The notes: generated by a model from the sequence alone, not told the origin. 29,046 bases of DNA from Candidatus Latescibacterota bacterium (GCA_022827165.1 JAJDTN010000002.1:1-29046), one strand, 5' to 3'. Counted from the stretch's first letter, positions 7,666 to 16,055 are shown. A program made the numbers and translations.

Positions 7666-8535
7666 TCAGGAAGGCGCCGCGGCGATGATCAGCCGGGGGA
7701 GGCCGGCCGTGTCGGGACGCACCTCGGGCTCGCCGAAGCCGGCCTCGCGGACCAGGCGGGAAGCCTCCTCGGACTGGCAGGCCCCGATCTCGAGGAACAG
7801 CCGGCCCGCCGGCTCCAGGTGAGGCAGGACGGTCCCGGCGACCCTGCGGATCAGGTCGAGCCCGTCGGGGCCGCCGTCGAGGGCCAGGCGCGGCTCGTGG
7901 TCGCGGACCTCGGGCTCGAGCGTCTCCAGATCGGCGGTGGCGATGTAGGGAGGGTTGCAGAGCACGGCCCGGTAGCGCCGCGAGCCCAAGGGGGCGCACA
8001 GGTCCCCGCACACGAAGCGGATGCGGTCCTCGAGGCCGTGGCGCCGGGCGTTGCGCCGCGCCAGGACCAGCGCCTCATGGGACAGATCGCTGGCCACCAC
8101 CGGGACGCCCTCGCGCTCGCGGGCCACGGCGATGGCGATGGCGCCGGAGCCGCAGCCCAGGTCGAGGACGGGTCCCGGCGGCGCGTCGCCGAGAAAGGCC
8201 AGGGCCTCCTCCACGAGCAGCTCGGTCTCGGGGCGGGGCACCAGGACGCTGTCGTCCACGTGCAGGTCGAGGAGGCGGAACCCGGCCTCGCCGGTGATGT
8301 ACTGGGACGGCCGCCCCGCCAGGCGCTGGCGCACGAAGCCGCGGAAGGCCTCGACCTCGGCGGCGGTCAGGATCCTGTCGAACTGCAGGTAGAGGTCGAG
8401 GCGGCGGACGCCGAGGGCGGCTGCCAGCAGCAGCTCCGCCTCGAGACGCGGGCTGTCGAGGCCCCGTGAGCCGAGAAAGCCGCTGGCCTCCCGCAGCAGG
8501 TCGAGGGGTTTCCAGCGGCGTCCGTCGCCGGCCAT
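7666..8535 (-). CDS. prmC: peptide chain release factor N5-glutamine methyltransferase
   Basis: A 289-residue PrmC/HemK. It methylates the glutamine of the GGQ motif in release factors 1 and 2 using S-adenosylmethionine, which increases peptidyl-tRNA hydrolysis. The N-terminal helical domain (1-85) is followed by the Rossmann methyltransferase domain, with LVPRPETELLVEEAL at 98-112, the SAM-binding DLGCGSGAIAIA at 125-136 and the amino-acceptor motif NPPY at 194-197. Length is normal. The ATG overlaps the prfA stop by one base (TGATG), so enzyme and substrate are translated together, the common bacterial arrangement. Confidence 0.95.
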   Translation of the reverse strand: MAGDGRRWKPLDLLREASGFLGSRGLDSPRLEAELLLAAALGVRRLDLYLQFDRILTAAEVEAFRGFVRQRLAGRPSQYITGEAGFRLLDLHVDDSVLVPRPETELLVEEALAFLGDAPPGPVLDLGCGSGAIAIAVAREREGVPVVASDLSHEALVLARRNARRHGLEDRIRFVCGDLCAPLGSRRYRAVLCNPPYIATADLETLEPEVRDHEPRLALDGGPDGLDLIRRVAGTVLPHLEPAGRLFLEIGACQSEEASRLVREAGFGEPEVRPDTAGLPRLIIAAAPS

Positions 8536-9611
8536 CAGCCCGGAGCGGGCCCGGCGGCCAGGACGCGCTGCTGCTCGGCGGAGATCAGCTCCTCGACGAA
8601 GGCATCGATGCCCCCGTCGAGGACCTCCTCGAGCTGGTAGAGACTGAGCTTTACGCGGTGGTCGGTGACCCGGCCCTGGGGGAAGTTGTAGGTGCGGATC
8701 TTGTCGCTGCGGTCCCCGGAGCCGATCTGCTGCCGGCGCTCCCGCGACAGCTCCGCCTCCTGCTCCGCCTTCCGGAGCTCCAGCAGCCGCGCCCGAAGGA
8801 CCTTCAGGGCCTTGGTCTTGTTCTTCAACTGGGACTTCTCGTCCTGGCAGCTGACCACCAGGCCCGTGGGCTTGTGGGTGACCCGGACCGCCGAATCGGT
8901 GGTGTTGACGCTCTGACCGCCGGGGCCGCCGGATCGGAAGACGTCGATCTCCAGGTCCTCGGGATCGATCTCCACCTCCACGTCCTCGGCCTCGGGCAGG
9001 ACCGCCACCGAGGCGGCCGAGGTGTGGATCCGGCCGCTGGCCTCGGTCTTGGGGACCCGCTGCACGCGGTGCACCCCGCTCTCGAACTTGAGGCGGCCGA
9101 AGGCGCCGGCGCCCGAGACCAGGAGGACCGCCTCCTTGAATCCGCCGGCGGGGTTGGTGCTCGACGACAGGGGTTCGATGGCCCAGCGGCGGCGCTCGGC
9201 GTAGCGGTCGTACATCCGGTAGAGGTCGGCGGCGAAGAGCCCGGCCTCGTCGCCGCCCGCCCCGGCGCGGATCTCGACGATGGCGTTGCGGGCGTCGTTG
9301 GGGTCCTTGGGGACCAGCAGCAGCTTGAGGGCCTCTGTGAGGGTTTCGGCTTCGGGGTCGAGCGTCTCCAGCTCGGCGCGCGCCAGCTCGAGGAGCTCCT
9401 CGTCGCCGCCGTCGGCGAGGATCTGCCGCGCCTCGTCCCGGCGGGCCAGGACCTCCCGGTAGCGCGCCGTGGTCTCAACGGTCTCCTTGAGATCGCCCGC
9501 CTCCCGGGCCAGCTTGCGGAACTCGGCGGCGTTGCGCGCCACCTCCGGGCGGGAGAGCCGCTCGTTGAGCTCGGCGTAGCGCCCCTCGATCTCCTCCAGC
9601 CGTTCGAGCAC
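8535..9611 (-). CDS. prfA: peptide chain release factor 1
   Basis: RF1 recognises UAA and UAG in the ribosomal A site and triggers release of the finished peptide. The protein is 358 residues from the GTG at 9611. This start is preferred because GGAGGAGG sits a few bases upstream and the product then begins [14 protein letters not shown], as RF1 proteins do, with the family's usual length. The frame is open to an ATG at 9695, but that stretch is the upstream terminator hairpin. The stop-codon reading motif is PKT at 187-189 within [13 protein letters not shown], which makes it RF1 and not RF2. The catalytic GGQ lies at 231-233 in [17 protein letters not shown]. It is followed by its modifying enzyme prmC with a one-base overlap. 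Confidence 0.95.
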   Translation of the reverse strand: MLERLEEIEGRYAELNERLSRPEVARNAAEFRKLAREAGDLKETVETTARYREVLARRDEARQILADGGDEELLELARAELETLDPEAETLTEALKLLLVPKDPNDARNAIVEIRAGAGGDEAGLFAADLYRMYDRYAERRRWAIEPLSSSTNPAGGFKEAVLLVSGAGAFGRLKFESGVHRVQRVPKTEASGRIHTSAASVAVLPEAEDVEVEIDPEDLEIDVFRSGGPGGQSVNTTDSAVRVTHKPTGLVVSCQDEKSQLKNKTKALKVLRARLLELRKAEQEAELSRERRQQIGSGDRSDKIRTYNFPQGRVTDHRVKLSLYQLEEVLDGGIDAFVEELISAEQQRVLAAGPAPG

Positions 9612-9643
9612 GTCAGCCGCCTCCTCCGCGGCATCCTTCGGAG

Positions 9644-9699
9644 AAACAAAAAACGGGTGATGGGCCGAAGCGCCGCGTGCGCCTCCGCCCATCACCCGT
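9644..9699 (-). terminator. Rho-independent terminator downstream of rpmE
   Basis: A 13-bp perfect stem (9687-9699 with 9653-9665) is followed on the minus strand by TTTTTGTTT at 9652-9644. It lies between the rpmE stop and the prfA start and is the clearest intrinsic terminator in the window. Confidence 0.9.
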
Positions 9700-9716
9700 C
9701 GTCGCCGCCGGGGCGG

Positions 9717-10034
9717 CTAACCGTCGGTCGCTTCGGCGGCCGGCTCCTCGGCCGGCGCCTCCTCCGCCTCGTCCGTCTTGCCGGCGTTGTAGCCCGCGTA
9801 ACGCTGGCGGAACTGCTCGATGCGGCCGCCCCTCTCGGAGAGCTGCTGCTCCTTGCCGGTGTAGAAGGCGTGGGACGCCGAGCTGAGGTCGAAGCGGATG
9901 ACGGGGTACTCCTGTCCGTCGTCCCAGGCCATCTTCTCGTCGGAAGTCGCCGTCGACCGCGTCAGCACCTTGAAGTCGACGCTGACATCGTAGAAGATGA
10001 CCGGTTTGTACTCTGGATGGATGTCTTGTTTCAT
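9717..10034 (-). CDS. rpmE2: 50S ribosomal protein L31, type B
   Basis: A 105-residue L31 of the zinc-free type B. It starts MKQDIHPEYKPVIFYDVS, has SSASHAFYTGKEQQL and GGRIEQFRQRYAG, and lacks the CxxC pairs of the zinc-binding A type. The last 20 or so residues are a long acidic, alanine-rich tail (EEAPAEEPAAEA) beyond the usual end of the family. L31 bridges the ribosomal subunits; type B copies often replace the zinc form under zinc limitation in organisms that have both. A GGAAAG ribosome site directly precedes the ATG. It has a possible promoter in the 60-base gap after rho and a strong terminator behind it, so it can form its own unit. Confidence 0.92.
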   Translation of the reverse strand: MKQDIHPEYKPVIFYDVSVDFKVLTRSTATSDEKMAWDDGQEYPVIRFDLSSASHAFYTGKEQQLSERGGRIEQFRQRYAGYNAGKTDEAEEAPAEEPAAEATDG

Positions 10035-10064
10035 CTTTCCGGCTCGCTGCGAGTCACTGGCGGG

Positions 10065-10092
10065 AAAATAGGATACGGCCCGGTATCGGCAA
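10065..10092 (-). promoter_or_regulatory. possible promoter for rpmE
   Basis: On the minus strand TTGCCG (10092-10087), a 16-base spacer and TATTTT (10070-10065) lie in the gap between the rho stop and the rpmE start. It is a weak match and the only candidate in that gap. Confidence 0.4.
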
Positions 10093-10094
10093 GC

Positions 10095-11531
10095 TCAGTC
10101 GTTCATCGCCTTGAGGAACTCCTCGTTCGACGTCGTGCCGTCCATGCGCTCGAGGAGGAACTCCATGCCCTCCACGACCCCCATCTGGTTGAGGATCCGG
10201 CGGAGGATGTGGGAGCGGGTGAGCTCGAACTCCGAGAGCAGCAGTTCCTCCTTGCGCGTCGCCGTGGCGGTCACGTCCATGGCCGGCCAGGTGCGGCGGT
10301 TGCTCAGGCGCCGGTCGAGGGTGACCTGCATGTTGCCGGTGCCCTTGAACTCCTCGAAGATCACCTCGTCCATGCGGCTGCCCGTATCGACGAGGGCGGT
10401 GCCGATGATGGTCAGGGAGCCGCCTTCCTCGACGTTGCGCGCCGCCGCGAAGAACCGGCGCGGGTGCTGCAGGGCCGTGGAGTCGACGCCGCCGGTGAGG
10501 ATGCGTCCCGAATGGGGCGTGACCACGTTGTAGGCCCGCGCCAGGCGGGTGATGCTGTCGAGGAGGATCACCACGTCGCGGCGGTGCTCGGTGAGACGTT
10601 TGGCCTTCTCGATGACCATCTCCGCCACCTGCACGTGCCGCGTAGCCGGCTCGTCGAAGGTGGAGCTCACCACCTCGCCCTTGACCGAGCGCGACATCTC
10701 CGTCACCTCCTCGGGGCGCTCGTCGATGAGCAGCACGATGAGGACGCACTCGGGGTGGTTGGTGGTGATGGCGTTGGCCAGGTTCTGCAGCAGCATCGTC
10801 TTGCCGGTGTACGGCGGGGCCACGATCAGTCCGCGCTGCCCCTTGCCGATGGGCGAGAGCAGGTCGAGGATGCGCGTGGTCATGTTCTTGGGATTGTGCT
10901 CGAGCTGGAGCCGCTCCCGGGGATGCAGGGCCGTGAGGTTCTCGAAGATCGTCTTGTTCTTCGTGACCTCGGGATCCTCGAAGTTGATCGCCTCCACGCG
11001 CAGCAGGGCGAAGTACTTCTCGTCGTTCTTGGGCGGCCGCACCTGTCCGGAGATCGTGTCTCCCGAACGCAGGCTGAAGCGCTTGATCTGGGAGTGGGAG
11101 ACGTAGATGTCGTCGGGTCCCGGCAGGTAGTTGTAGGTCGGGGACCGCAGGAACCCGAAGCCCTCCTCGAGGACTTCGAGGACGCCCTGGGCGAAGAGCA
11201 GGCCGCTGCGCTCGGTCTGCGCCTTCAGGATCGAGAAGATCAGCTCCTGCTTGCGCAGCGAGTGGTAGTCCAGCACGCCGAGGTCCTTGGCCAGCGCCTG
11301 CTGGTCGAGGATGTTCATCGCCTGCAGCTCGATGATGTTCAGGCGCTCGACCCGGGACCTGGACTCGGAGGCGTTCTCCGGCCGTTCGGGGCGTTCAGAG
11401 CGCTCGGGGAGACCGTCGCCGTCCTGGGTTGGCGCTTGACGCACGACCGGGGGCCGGTCGCGGTTGCCGCGGTAGCGGGAGCGGCTGTTGCCGCGCTCGG
11501 TACGTTCGCTGTTCGGGCGCTGCGGGGGCAT
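10095..11531 (-). CDS. rho: transcription termination factor Rho
   Basis: A 478-residue Rho, the hexameric RNA-dependent ATPase that ends untranslated transcripts. The domains are an Arg/Pro/Glu-rich N-terminal extension (1-60), the Rho_N helical domain (63-108, [21 protein letters not shown]), the cold-shock RNA-binding domain (112-190, with [22 protein letters not shown]), and the RecA-like motor with Walker A APPYTGKT at 238-245, [10 protein letters not shown], the Q-loop region and [10 protein letters not shown]. The P-loop has Tyr-Thr where E. coli has Lys-Ala (PPKAGKT), which is unusual. The ATG at 11531 is chosen because upstream codons lie in an apparent 5' leader; GGAAAGG precedes it at a wide spacing. 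Its promoter lies about 270 bases upstream, giving a long leader that could serve autoregulation. Confidence 0.96.
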   Translation of the reverse strand: MPPQRPNSERTERGNSRSRYRGNRDRPPVVRQAPTQDGDGLPERSERPERPENASESRSRVERLNIIELQAMNILDQQALAKDLGVLDYHSLRKQELIFSILKAQTERSGLLFAQGVLEVLEEGFGFLRSPTYNYLPGPDDIYVSHSQIKRFSLRSGDTISGQVRPPKNDEKYFALLRVEAINFEDPEVTKNKTIFENLTALHPRERLQLEHNPKNMTTRILDLLSPIGKGQRGLIVAPPYTGKTMLLQNLANAITTNHPECVLIVLLIDERPEEVTEMSRSVKGEVVSSTFDEPATRHVQVAEMVIEKAKRLTEHRRDVVILLDSITRLARAYNVVTPHSGRILTGGVDSTALQHPRRFFAAARNVEEGGSLTIIGTALVDTGSRMDEVIFEEFKGTGNMQVTLDRRLSNRRTWPAMDVTATATRKEELLLSEFELTRSHILRRILNQMGVVEGMEFLLERMDGTTSNEEFLKAMND

Positions 11532-11806
11532 GCGGCTCGTTACCTTTCCGAAGGGTGGGCTGGTTTGGTGCGGAGGGGTTTGGAATGAGGCGGCGAAGCC
11601 GCCCCGGGGGGGACCGGCGGGGAACTGCCGGCCGCGTAAGTTCAGATCTCGGAAGACCGGATACCGCCGCGCCGCAGGTCCGCCGATACGAACTGCGGAC
11701 ACTGGTCAGCCGGCTGGCTGCGCTGGGATATTCGAGTCGAGATCAGGGGGATCCGGAAATGGAGCCCCGGACGTTGGGAGGAAAACCGCTTTCAACAACG
11801 CGGCTC

Positions 11807-11835
11807 AAGTTATCCAAGCCGTCCGGAGTTGTCAA
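11807..11835 (-). promoter_or_regulatory. rho promoter with a ~270-base 5' leader
   Basis: On the minus strand a perfect -35 TTGACA (11835-11830), a 17-base spacer and TAACTT (11812-11807) are seen. Transcription would begin near 11800, so bases 11532-11800 would be an untranslated leader. Rho is autoregulated through its leader in E. coli. No small leader peptide is evident in this stretch. Confidence 0.6.
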
Positions 11836-11882
11836 GCGCAAACACCCGGACACGCCGCGCCGCCCGATCCCACCCGCGGGCT

Positions 11883-11911
11883 TTGACCCGGTTCTAGGGG
11901 ACGGATAGCTT
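11883..11911 (+). promoter_or_regulatory. possible dnaG promoter
   Basis: TTGACC (11883-11888), a 17-base spacer and TAGCTT (11906-11911) lie about 30 bases before the dnaG start. The -10 resembles the TAACTT of the divergent rho promoter. It is a moderate match only. Confidence 0.45.
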
Positions 11912-11943
11912 GTGCACGCCCGGTCCTCTCTCCGCCCCTGCCC

Positions 11944-13773
11944 ATGCCCGAAATCCCCCGGGATACCATCGAGCGCATCAAGGCGGCCACCGACATCGTC
12001 GAGGTCGCCTCGGAGCACGTCCAGCTCCGTCAACAGGGCCGCAACTGGCTCGGGCTGTGCCCGTTTCACAACGAGAACACGCCCTCCTTCAACGTCAATC
12101 CCGAGCTGCAGATCTATCACTGCTTCGGCTGCGGCGTCGGCGGCGACGTCTACAAGTTCCTCCAGGAGATCGACAAGGTCTCCTTCCTCGAGGCCGTCAC
12201 CTTCCTCGCCGGGCGCGCCGGGATTCCGCTGCCCCGGTCCGGGGGCGCCGCGGCCGACGACGAGCGCAACGACCGGCTCTTCCGCGCCAACGAGCTTGCG
12301 GCGAAGTACTTCCAGTACATGCTGCGCCGTCCCGAGGGCGCGGCGGCGCTGCGCTACCTGCACCGCCGCGGGGTCACCGACGAGACCGCCGAGACCTTCC
12401 GCCTCGGCTACGCCCCGGGGGGATGGACCAGCTTCCTCGACATGGCGACGAAGCCCAGGAGAGGCTTCCGCGCCGAGGAACTGGAGCAGGCCGGCCTCGC
12501 CCTTCCGGGCCGCTCCGGCCGCGGCCACTACGACCGCTTCCGGGACCGCGTCGTATTCCCCATCACCAACCTGTCGGGCCGCACCATCGGCTTCGGCGCG
12601 CGGGCCCTGCGCGACGACGACGAGCCGAAGTATCTCAACTCTCCGGAGACCCCGATCTATCACAAGAGCGGTGTGCTCTACGGGATGGCCGGGGCGCGGG
12701 AGTCGATCCGCCGCCGCCGGACGGCGCTGGTGGTCGAGGGCTACATGGACGTCATCGGCCTGGTGCAGCACGGCGCCACCCACGTCGTCGCCTCCTCCGG
12801 GACTTCCCTGACGCCGGCCCACGCGAGGCTGCTGGGGCGCTACGCCGAGCGCGTCGTCCTGCTCTTCGACGGCGACGCCGCCGGGGGCACGGCGGCCGAG
12901 CGCGGCGTGGAGGTGCTCCTCGGCACGGAGCTCGACACCCGCATCGCCACCCTTCCCCCCGGTCAGGATCCCGACAGCTTCGTCCGCCGGGAGGGCGGCG
13001 CCGAGGCGCTGGAGGAGCTGGTCGAGTCGGCTCCTCCCGCCCTCGACGTCTACCTCGACCGCATGGCGGCGGCCGTCGACCTGACCTCCGTCGCCGGCCG
13101 GGCCCGCGCCGTGGACCGGCTGGTCCCCCTGTTCTCGCAGTGCCGGGAGGAGGTCCGCCGCGACCTCATGCTGCGCCGCGTGGCGCAGCGCTTCGAGGTC
13201 GACGAGCCGGCGCTGCGGCGGGACGTGGGCGCGGCCCTGTCCCGTCCCCGGCGGGCCCTCCCCGAGGAGCCGGAGGCCCAGGCTCCCCGGCCGCGCACCG
13301 CGGGGGGCGCCCCGAAGCCGGCCACCGGGAGCGAGCTCGAGCGCCAGTTCGTCGGCCTGCTGCTGCAGCACCCGGAGCTGGTCGGGCGGAGCCGCGAGCA
13401 CCTCGCCTCCGAGCTCTTCGCCGATGCCGACGTCCGCCGCCTGGTGGACTATCTCACCGGCCATCCGCCGGAGGACGGCCACGTCGACCTCACGGCCTTG
13501 CTGAACCACGTGGACGAGGACCTCCGGCGCCTGGTCTCCACCTGCGCCATGGAGAGCTTCGACCCCGGCCACGTGGAGGAGCTGTGGCGCGACCACCTGC
13601 ATCGGCTGAGGCGCGCGGACCTCACGCGGCGCATCGAGAACGCCACCCGGCAGCTGCGGCGGGCTTCGGAGGCCGGCGACTCAGCCGAGGTGGAGCGGCT
13701 GCAGGCCGCCCATCGCCGGCTCGTGGTGGAACGGACGCGGCTGGAGGGACAGGGATCGGCCGCTCAGTCTTGA
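11944..13773 (+). CDS. dnaG: DNA primase
   Basis: A 609-residue DnaG that makes RNA primers at the replication fork. The N-terminal CHC2 zinc-binding domain has Cys39, His42, Cys60 and Cys63 (CPFHNENTPSF, YHCFGCG). The catalytic core carries DRVVFPI and GFGARAL. The TOPRIM metal site is Glu265 in VVEGYMDVIGL, with Asp309 and Asp311 in LLFDGDAAGG. The C-terminal region (about 430-609) corresponds to the helicase-binding domain and has the less conserved LLLQHPEL block. Length is normal. The ATG at 11944 is the first in the frame that gives the family N-terminus (IPRDTIERIKAATDIVEV), although no clear ribosome site precedes it. It diverges from rho; the sigma factor gene often found after dnaG is absent and tRNA genes follow. 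Confidence 0.96.
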   Translation: MPEIPRDTIERIKAATDIVEVASEHVQLRQQGRNWLGLCPFHNENTPSFNVNPELQIYHCFGCGVGGDVYKFLQEIDKVSFLEAVTFLAGRAGIPLPRSGGAAADDERNDRLFRANELAAKYFQYMLRRPEGAAALRYLHRRGVTDETAETFRLGYAPGGWTSFLDMATKPRRGFRAEELEQAGLALPGRSGRGHYDRFRDRVVFPITNLSGRTIGFGARALRDDDEPKYLNSPETPIYHKSGVLYGMAGARESIRRRRTALVVEGYMDVIGLVQHGATHVVASSGTSLTPAHARLLGRYAERVVLLFDGDAAGGTAAERGVEVLLGTELDTRIATLPPGQDPDSFVRREGGAEALEELVESAPPALDVYLDRMAAAVDLTSVAGRARAVDRLVPLFSQCREEVRRDLMLRRVAQRFEVDEPALRRDVGAALSRPRRALPEEPEAQAPRPRTAGGAPKPATGSELERQFVGLLLQHPELVGRSREHLASELFADADVRRLVDYLTGHPPEDGHVDLTALLNHVDEDLRRLVSTCAMESFDPGHVEELWRDHLHRLRRADLTRRIENATRQLRRASEAGDSAEVERLQAAHRRLVVERTRLEGQGSAAQS

Positions 13774-13820
13774 CCCTGCCGGGCGGCGTCGGCAACTTTG
13801 TCCGGCCGGTCGTACCCCCC

Positions 13821-13897
13821 GGGCCCATAGCTCAGCTGGTCAGAGCGGCGGACTCATAATCCGTTGGTCCCAGGTTCGAACCCTGGTGGGCCCACCA
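13821..13897 (+). tRNA. tRNA with CAT anticodon (Ile2 or elongator Met)
   Basis: A 77-base tRNA with CCA encoded. The acceptor stem is GGGCCCA (13821-13827)/TGGGCCC (13887-13893). The D-arm, T-loop TTCGAAC and anticodon loop CTCATAA (13853-13859) give CAT at 13855-13857. The anticodon stem ends in a G-T pair. The GACTCATAATC arm occurs both in tRNA-Ile2 (whose C34 is changed to lysidine by TilS) and in elongator Met tRNAs, and I cannot decide between them from sequence. Confidence 0.93.
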
Positions 13898-13910
13898 GGC
13901 CTTCACCGCC

Positions 13911-13987
13911 GGGCGATTAGCTCAGTTGGTTAGAGCGCCGGTCTCACATACCGGAGGTCGCTGGTTCAAATCCAGCATCGCCCACCA
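13911..13987 (+). tRNA. tRNA-Val (CAC anticodon)
   Basis: A 77-base tRNA with CCA encoded, 13 bases after the previous tRNA and probably co-transcribed. The acceptor stem is GGGCGAT (13911-13917)/ATCGCCC (13977-13983). The anticodon stem CCGGT/ACCGG encloses loop CTCACAT with CAC at 13945-13947, and the T-loop is TTCAAAT. It reads GUG, a frequent valine codon at this GC content. Confidence 0.94.
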
Positions 13988-13997
13988 TGTGTGTGCA

Positions 13998-14032
13998 AAC
14001 GGCCCCGCCGGCAACCCTCGGGCGGGGCCGTT
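13998..14032 (+). terminator. hairpin terminator after the tRNA pair
   Basis: A perfect 12-bp stem (13998-14009 with 14021-14032) and an 11-base loop begin 11 bases after the tRNA CCA. The tail TTCCGTTG is only weakly T-rich, so termination may be partial. Confidence 0.6.
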
Positions 14033-14088
14033 CCGTTGCGGCCCCGGCTGGCCGTGATCTCCTGGCCCCGTAGACGGGAGCTGTCCCC

Positions 14089-14265
14089 ATGGCGCTCCGC
14101 CGCTCTCTCGCGCTCCTGCTCCTGCTCGTCCTGCTGGCCTCCTGCGGCAGGGGGGTGTTCACGACCAGTTCTCCGGGCGTGGAGTCCGAACCCCCTCCGG
14201 GAGACCCCACCGACACCGGCCCCGTGCCGGAGGTGACACCCACGCGGGCGGACCCCGGGGCCTGA
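14089..14265 (+). CDS. small lipoprotein, 58 residues
   Basis: A short reading frame starting with ATG at 14089, with GGGAG nine bases upstream. The product begins MALRRSLALLLLLVLLASCG: two arginines, a run of leucines and a lipobox LASC with Cys at residue 20, a textbook signal peptidase II site. The mature part is about 39 residues, proline/threonine/acidic-rich and probably unstructured (PGVESEPPPGDPTDTGP). Such peptides resemble small entericidin-like or spacer lipoproteins, but no family is recognised. It lies between the tRNA terminator and another GC hairpin, so it seems to be a one-gene unit. Confidence rests on the signal peptide and the ribosome site. Confidence 0.6.
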   Translation: MALRRSLALLLLLVLLASCGRGVFTTSSPGVESEPPPGDPTDTGPVPEVTPTRADPGA

Positions 14266-14333
14266 CCTCGTGGGCTGCCCTCCCACCCGACCCGGCGACG
14301 GGCCGGGGCGGAACCGGTGTCTGTGCAATCGAC

Positions 14334-14350
14334 GGCGGGCCCGGCCCGCC
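14334..14350 (+). terminator. GC hairpin after the small lipoprotein gene
   Basis: GGCGGGC (14334-14340) and GCCCGCC (14344-14350) form a 7-bp stem with a 3-base loop. No T-tract follows directly. It separates the lipoprotein gene from the promoter of the fatty-acid cluster. Confidence 0.35.
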
Positions 14351-14370
14351 CCCGGCGGGAGAGTCCTCCT

Positions 14371-14399
14371 TTGACACCCAACCTGTTGGAGAACAGATT
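14371..14399 (+). promoter_or_regulatory. candidate promoter of the fatty-acid cluster with an internal inverted repeat
   Basis: A perfect -35 TTGACA (14371-14376) is followed after 17 bases by a poor -10 CAGATT (14394-14399). The spacer holds CTGTT (14383-14387) and AACAG (14392-14396), a 5-bp inverted repeat with a 4-base centre that could bind a regulator. A weak -10 together with a central repeat suggests a controlled promoter. Confidence 0.45.
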
Positions 14400-14463
14400 G
14401 TTACGCCTGTTTAGCCCGGGTCTGCCTTACCCTGATCGGGCGGAGGTTCGCGGCTGAGGCCAG

Positions 14464-15468
14464 ATGGCGGATCTGTTCATCCACGGCATGGGGCACTTCC
14501 ATCCCGAGAACGTCATCGACAACGCGTTTCTCGAGGACTTGGACATCGGCACCGACGACGGCTGGATCCTGGAGCGGGTGGGGATCCGCGAGCGCCGCAC
14601 GGTGCTGCCCCTGGACTACATCCGGGAGACGCGCAACGGGGATCCGCGCCAGGCGCGGGAGGCGGCGGTCTACGACAATGCCGAGACGTCGGTGCGCGCC
14701 TCCGGGCTGGCCCTCGACCGCGCCGGCGTCGGCCGCGAGCAGATCGGACTGGTGATCGCCGGCGGGTGCTATCCCGACACCGCCATCCCGGCCGAGGCCA
14801 GCCGGATCGCCGCGGCCCTCGAGATCGACGCCCCGGGGATCGACCTCAACTCGGCCTGCTCCACCTTCGGCGCCCAGCTGCACTTCCTGTCCTCCATGTC
14901 CGGCCTTCCTCCCTTCGTGCTCGTCGTCAACCCGGAGAACACGACCCGCGCCATCGACTACGGCGACCGCCGCACGGCGGTGCTGTGGGGCGACGGCACG
15001 AGCGCCGCCGTCCTCTCCTCGCGGGAACCGGGCCCTCTGCGGGTGGTGGAGACGACCCTGGCGGCCGACTCGGCTCGCTGGGAGGCGGTCCGAATCCCGC
15101 GCTTCGGCCACTTCTGGCAGGACGGCAACGCGGTGCAGCGCTTCGCCATCAAGACGACGGCCTCCTCGGCCGAGGACCTGCTGCCGGGGGCGCGCGAACG
15201 CACCGCCGCCACCGGCGGCCGGGTGCGCTTCATCGGCCACCAGGCCAACCTGCTGATGCTGGAGGCCGTGGCCCGGCGCCTCGGCCTCGAAGAGGATGCC
15301 CACTGGTACAACGTCGACCGCTTCGGCAACACCGGGGCCGCCGGGGCGCCCGGGGTCCTCTCCCAGTGCTGGGACGACATGGAAGAGGGCGACTCCCTCA
15401 TCCTGGTCGTCGTCGGGGCGGGGCTCACGTGGTCGGCGATGCGCATCGACGCGGGGGACGGGCCGTGA
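14464..15468 (+). CDS. 3-oxoacyl-ACP synthase III (FabH-like ketosynthase)
   Basis: A 334-residue KAS III that would condense an acyl-CoA primer with malonyl-ACP to start a fatty-acyl chain. The catalytic triad is complete: Cys132 in LNSACSTFGAQ, His259 in FIGHQANLLML and Asn289 in RFGNTGAAGAP. The N-terminal region has the family pattern (GTDDGWILERVGIRERR). GAGLTWSA near the C-terminus is typical. The primer specificity cannot be read. A GAGG ribosome site precedes the ATG. It is the first gene of a tightly packed set (four-base overlap GTGA with the next gene) and is probably an accessory copy rather than the housekeeping fabH, because fabD, fabG and plsX are not beside it. Confidence 0.9.
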   Translation: MADLFIHGMGHFHPENVIDNAFLEDLDIGTDDGWILERVGIRERRTVLPLDYIRETRNGDPRQAREAAVYDNAETSVRASGLALDRAGVGREQIGLVIAGGCYPDTAIPAEASRIAAALEIDAPGIDLNSACSTFGAQLHFLSSMSGLPPFVLVVNPENTTRAIDYGDRRTAVLWGDGTSAAVLSSREPGPLRVVETTLAADSARWEAVRIPRFGHFWQDGNAVQRFAIKTTASSAEDLLPGARERTAATGGRVRFIGHQANLLMLEAVARRLGLEEDAHWYNVDRFGNTGAAGAPGVLSQCWDDMEEGDSLILVVVGAGLTWSAMRIDAGDGP

Positions 15469-16055
15469 CCTACGCGGAGTTCGTCGAGCGCGGCCACTAC
15501 GACTCCGGGGAGCTGCTGGCCCTGTCCCAGGGCAACCTCGTCGCCGACGCGCCGGAGGAGTTCATCCGCCTGCCGGCCCCGCCCATGCTCATGATCACGC
15601 GGGTCACCGAGCTCGAGCGCCGAGGGCCGCGGGGCCGCATCGTCGGCGAGCAGGACATCGCCCCCCACGACTGGTTCTTCCATTGCCACTTCCGCTCCGA
15701 CCCGGTGCAGCCCGGCTGTCTCGGCGTCGACGGCGTCTGGCAGCTCGTGGGGCTCTACATCGCCGCCTGCGGGGCCCCGGGCTCGGGGCGGGCCCTGGGC
15801 TGCAAGGAGGTGGAGTTCGCCGGCCAGATCCGCCCCTACAACCGCACCGTGCGCTACGAGGTCGACATCCGGCGGTTCTCCCAGCTCAAGGAGTCCGGCT
15901 CCGCCGTGGCCATCGGCACGGCGAAGGTCCTGGTCGACGGCGAGCACATCTACACCGTCAGGGACGCCAAGGTCGGCATGTTCCTCGGCATCGCCTACCC
16001 CGACTACCCGCTGCGCTCGGAGCACAGCGTCGGCGGCATCATGGACCGCGCCTGA
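15465..16055 (+). CDS. FabA-type 3-hydroxyacyl-ACP dehydratase/isomerase
   Basis: A 196-residue hot-dog-fold dehydratase of the FabA type. FabA removes water from 3-hydroxyacyl-ACP and, in the classical enzyme, also isomerises trans-2- to cis-3-decenoyl-ACP for unsaturated fatty acids. The active-site helix region is CHFRSDPVQPGCLGVDGVWQ with His75 and Asp89, equivalent to His70 and Asp84 of E. coli FabA, followed by LVGLY. The protein is about 25 residues longer than E. coli FabA. It starts at a GTG overlapping the KAS III stop, and its stop overlaps the next ATG (TGATG). Whether it isomerises cannot be told from sequence. Confidence 0.9.
   Translation: MTYAEFVERGHYDSGELLALSQGNLVADAPEEFIRLPAPPMLMITRVTELERRGPRGRIVGEQDIAPHDWFFHCHFRSDPVQPGCLGVDGVWQLVGLYIAACGAPGSGRALGCKEVEFAGQIRPYNRTVRYEVDIRRFSQLKESGSAVAIGTAKVLVDGEHIYTVRDAKVGMFLGIAYPDYPLRSEHSVGGIMDRA

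Noticed and set aside
9612..9695. Longer prfA start at the ATG at 9695
   Set aside because: The extra 28 codons are encoded by the rpmE terminator hairpin, and the GTG at 9611 has a strong ribosome site and gives the normal RF1 length.
8466..11588. Plus-strand open frame of about 1,040 codons opposite prmC, prfA, rpmE and rho
   Set aside because: It runs antisense across four certain genes and their spacers, has repetitive Leu/Gly/Val/Asp composition without any domain, and is explained by high-GC codon bias.
11743..13602. Minus-strand open frame of 619 codons opposite dnaG
   Set aside because: Shadow of dnaG; it also runs through the divergent promoter region.
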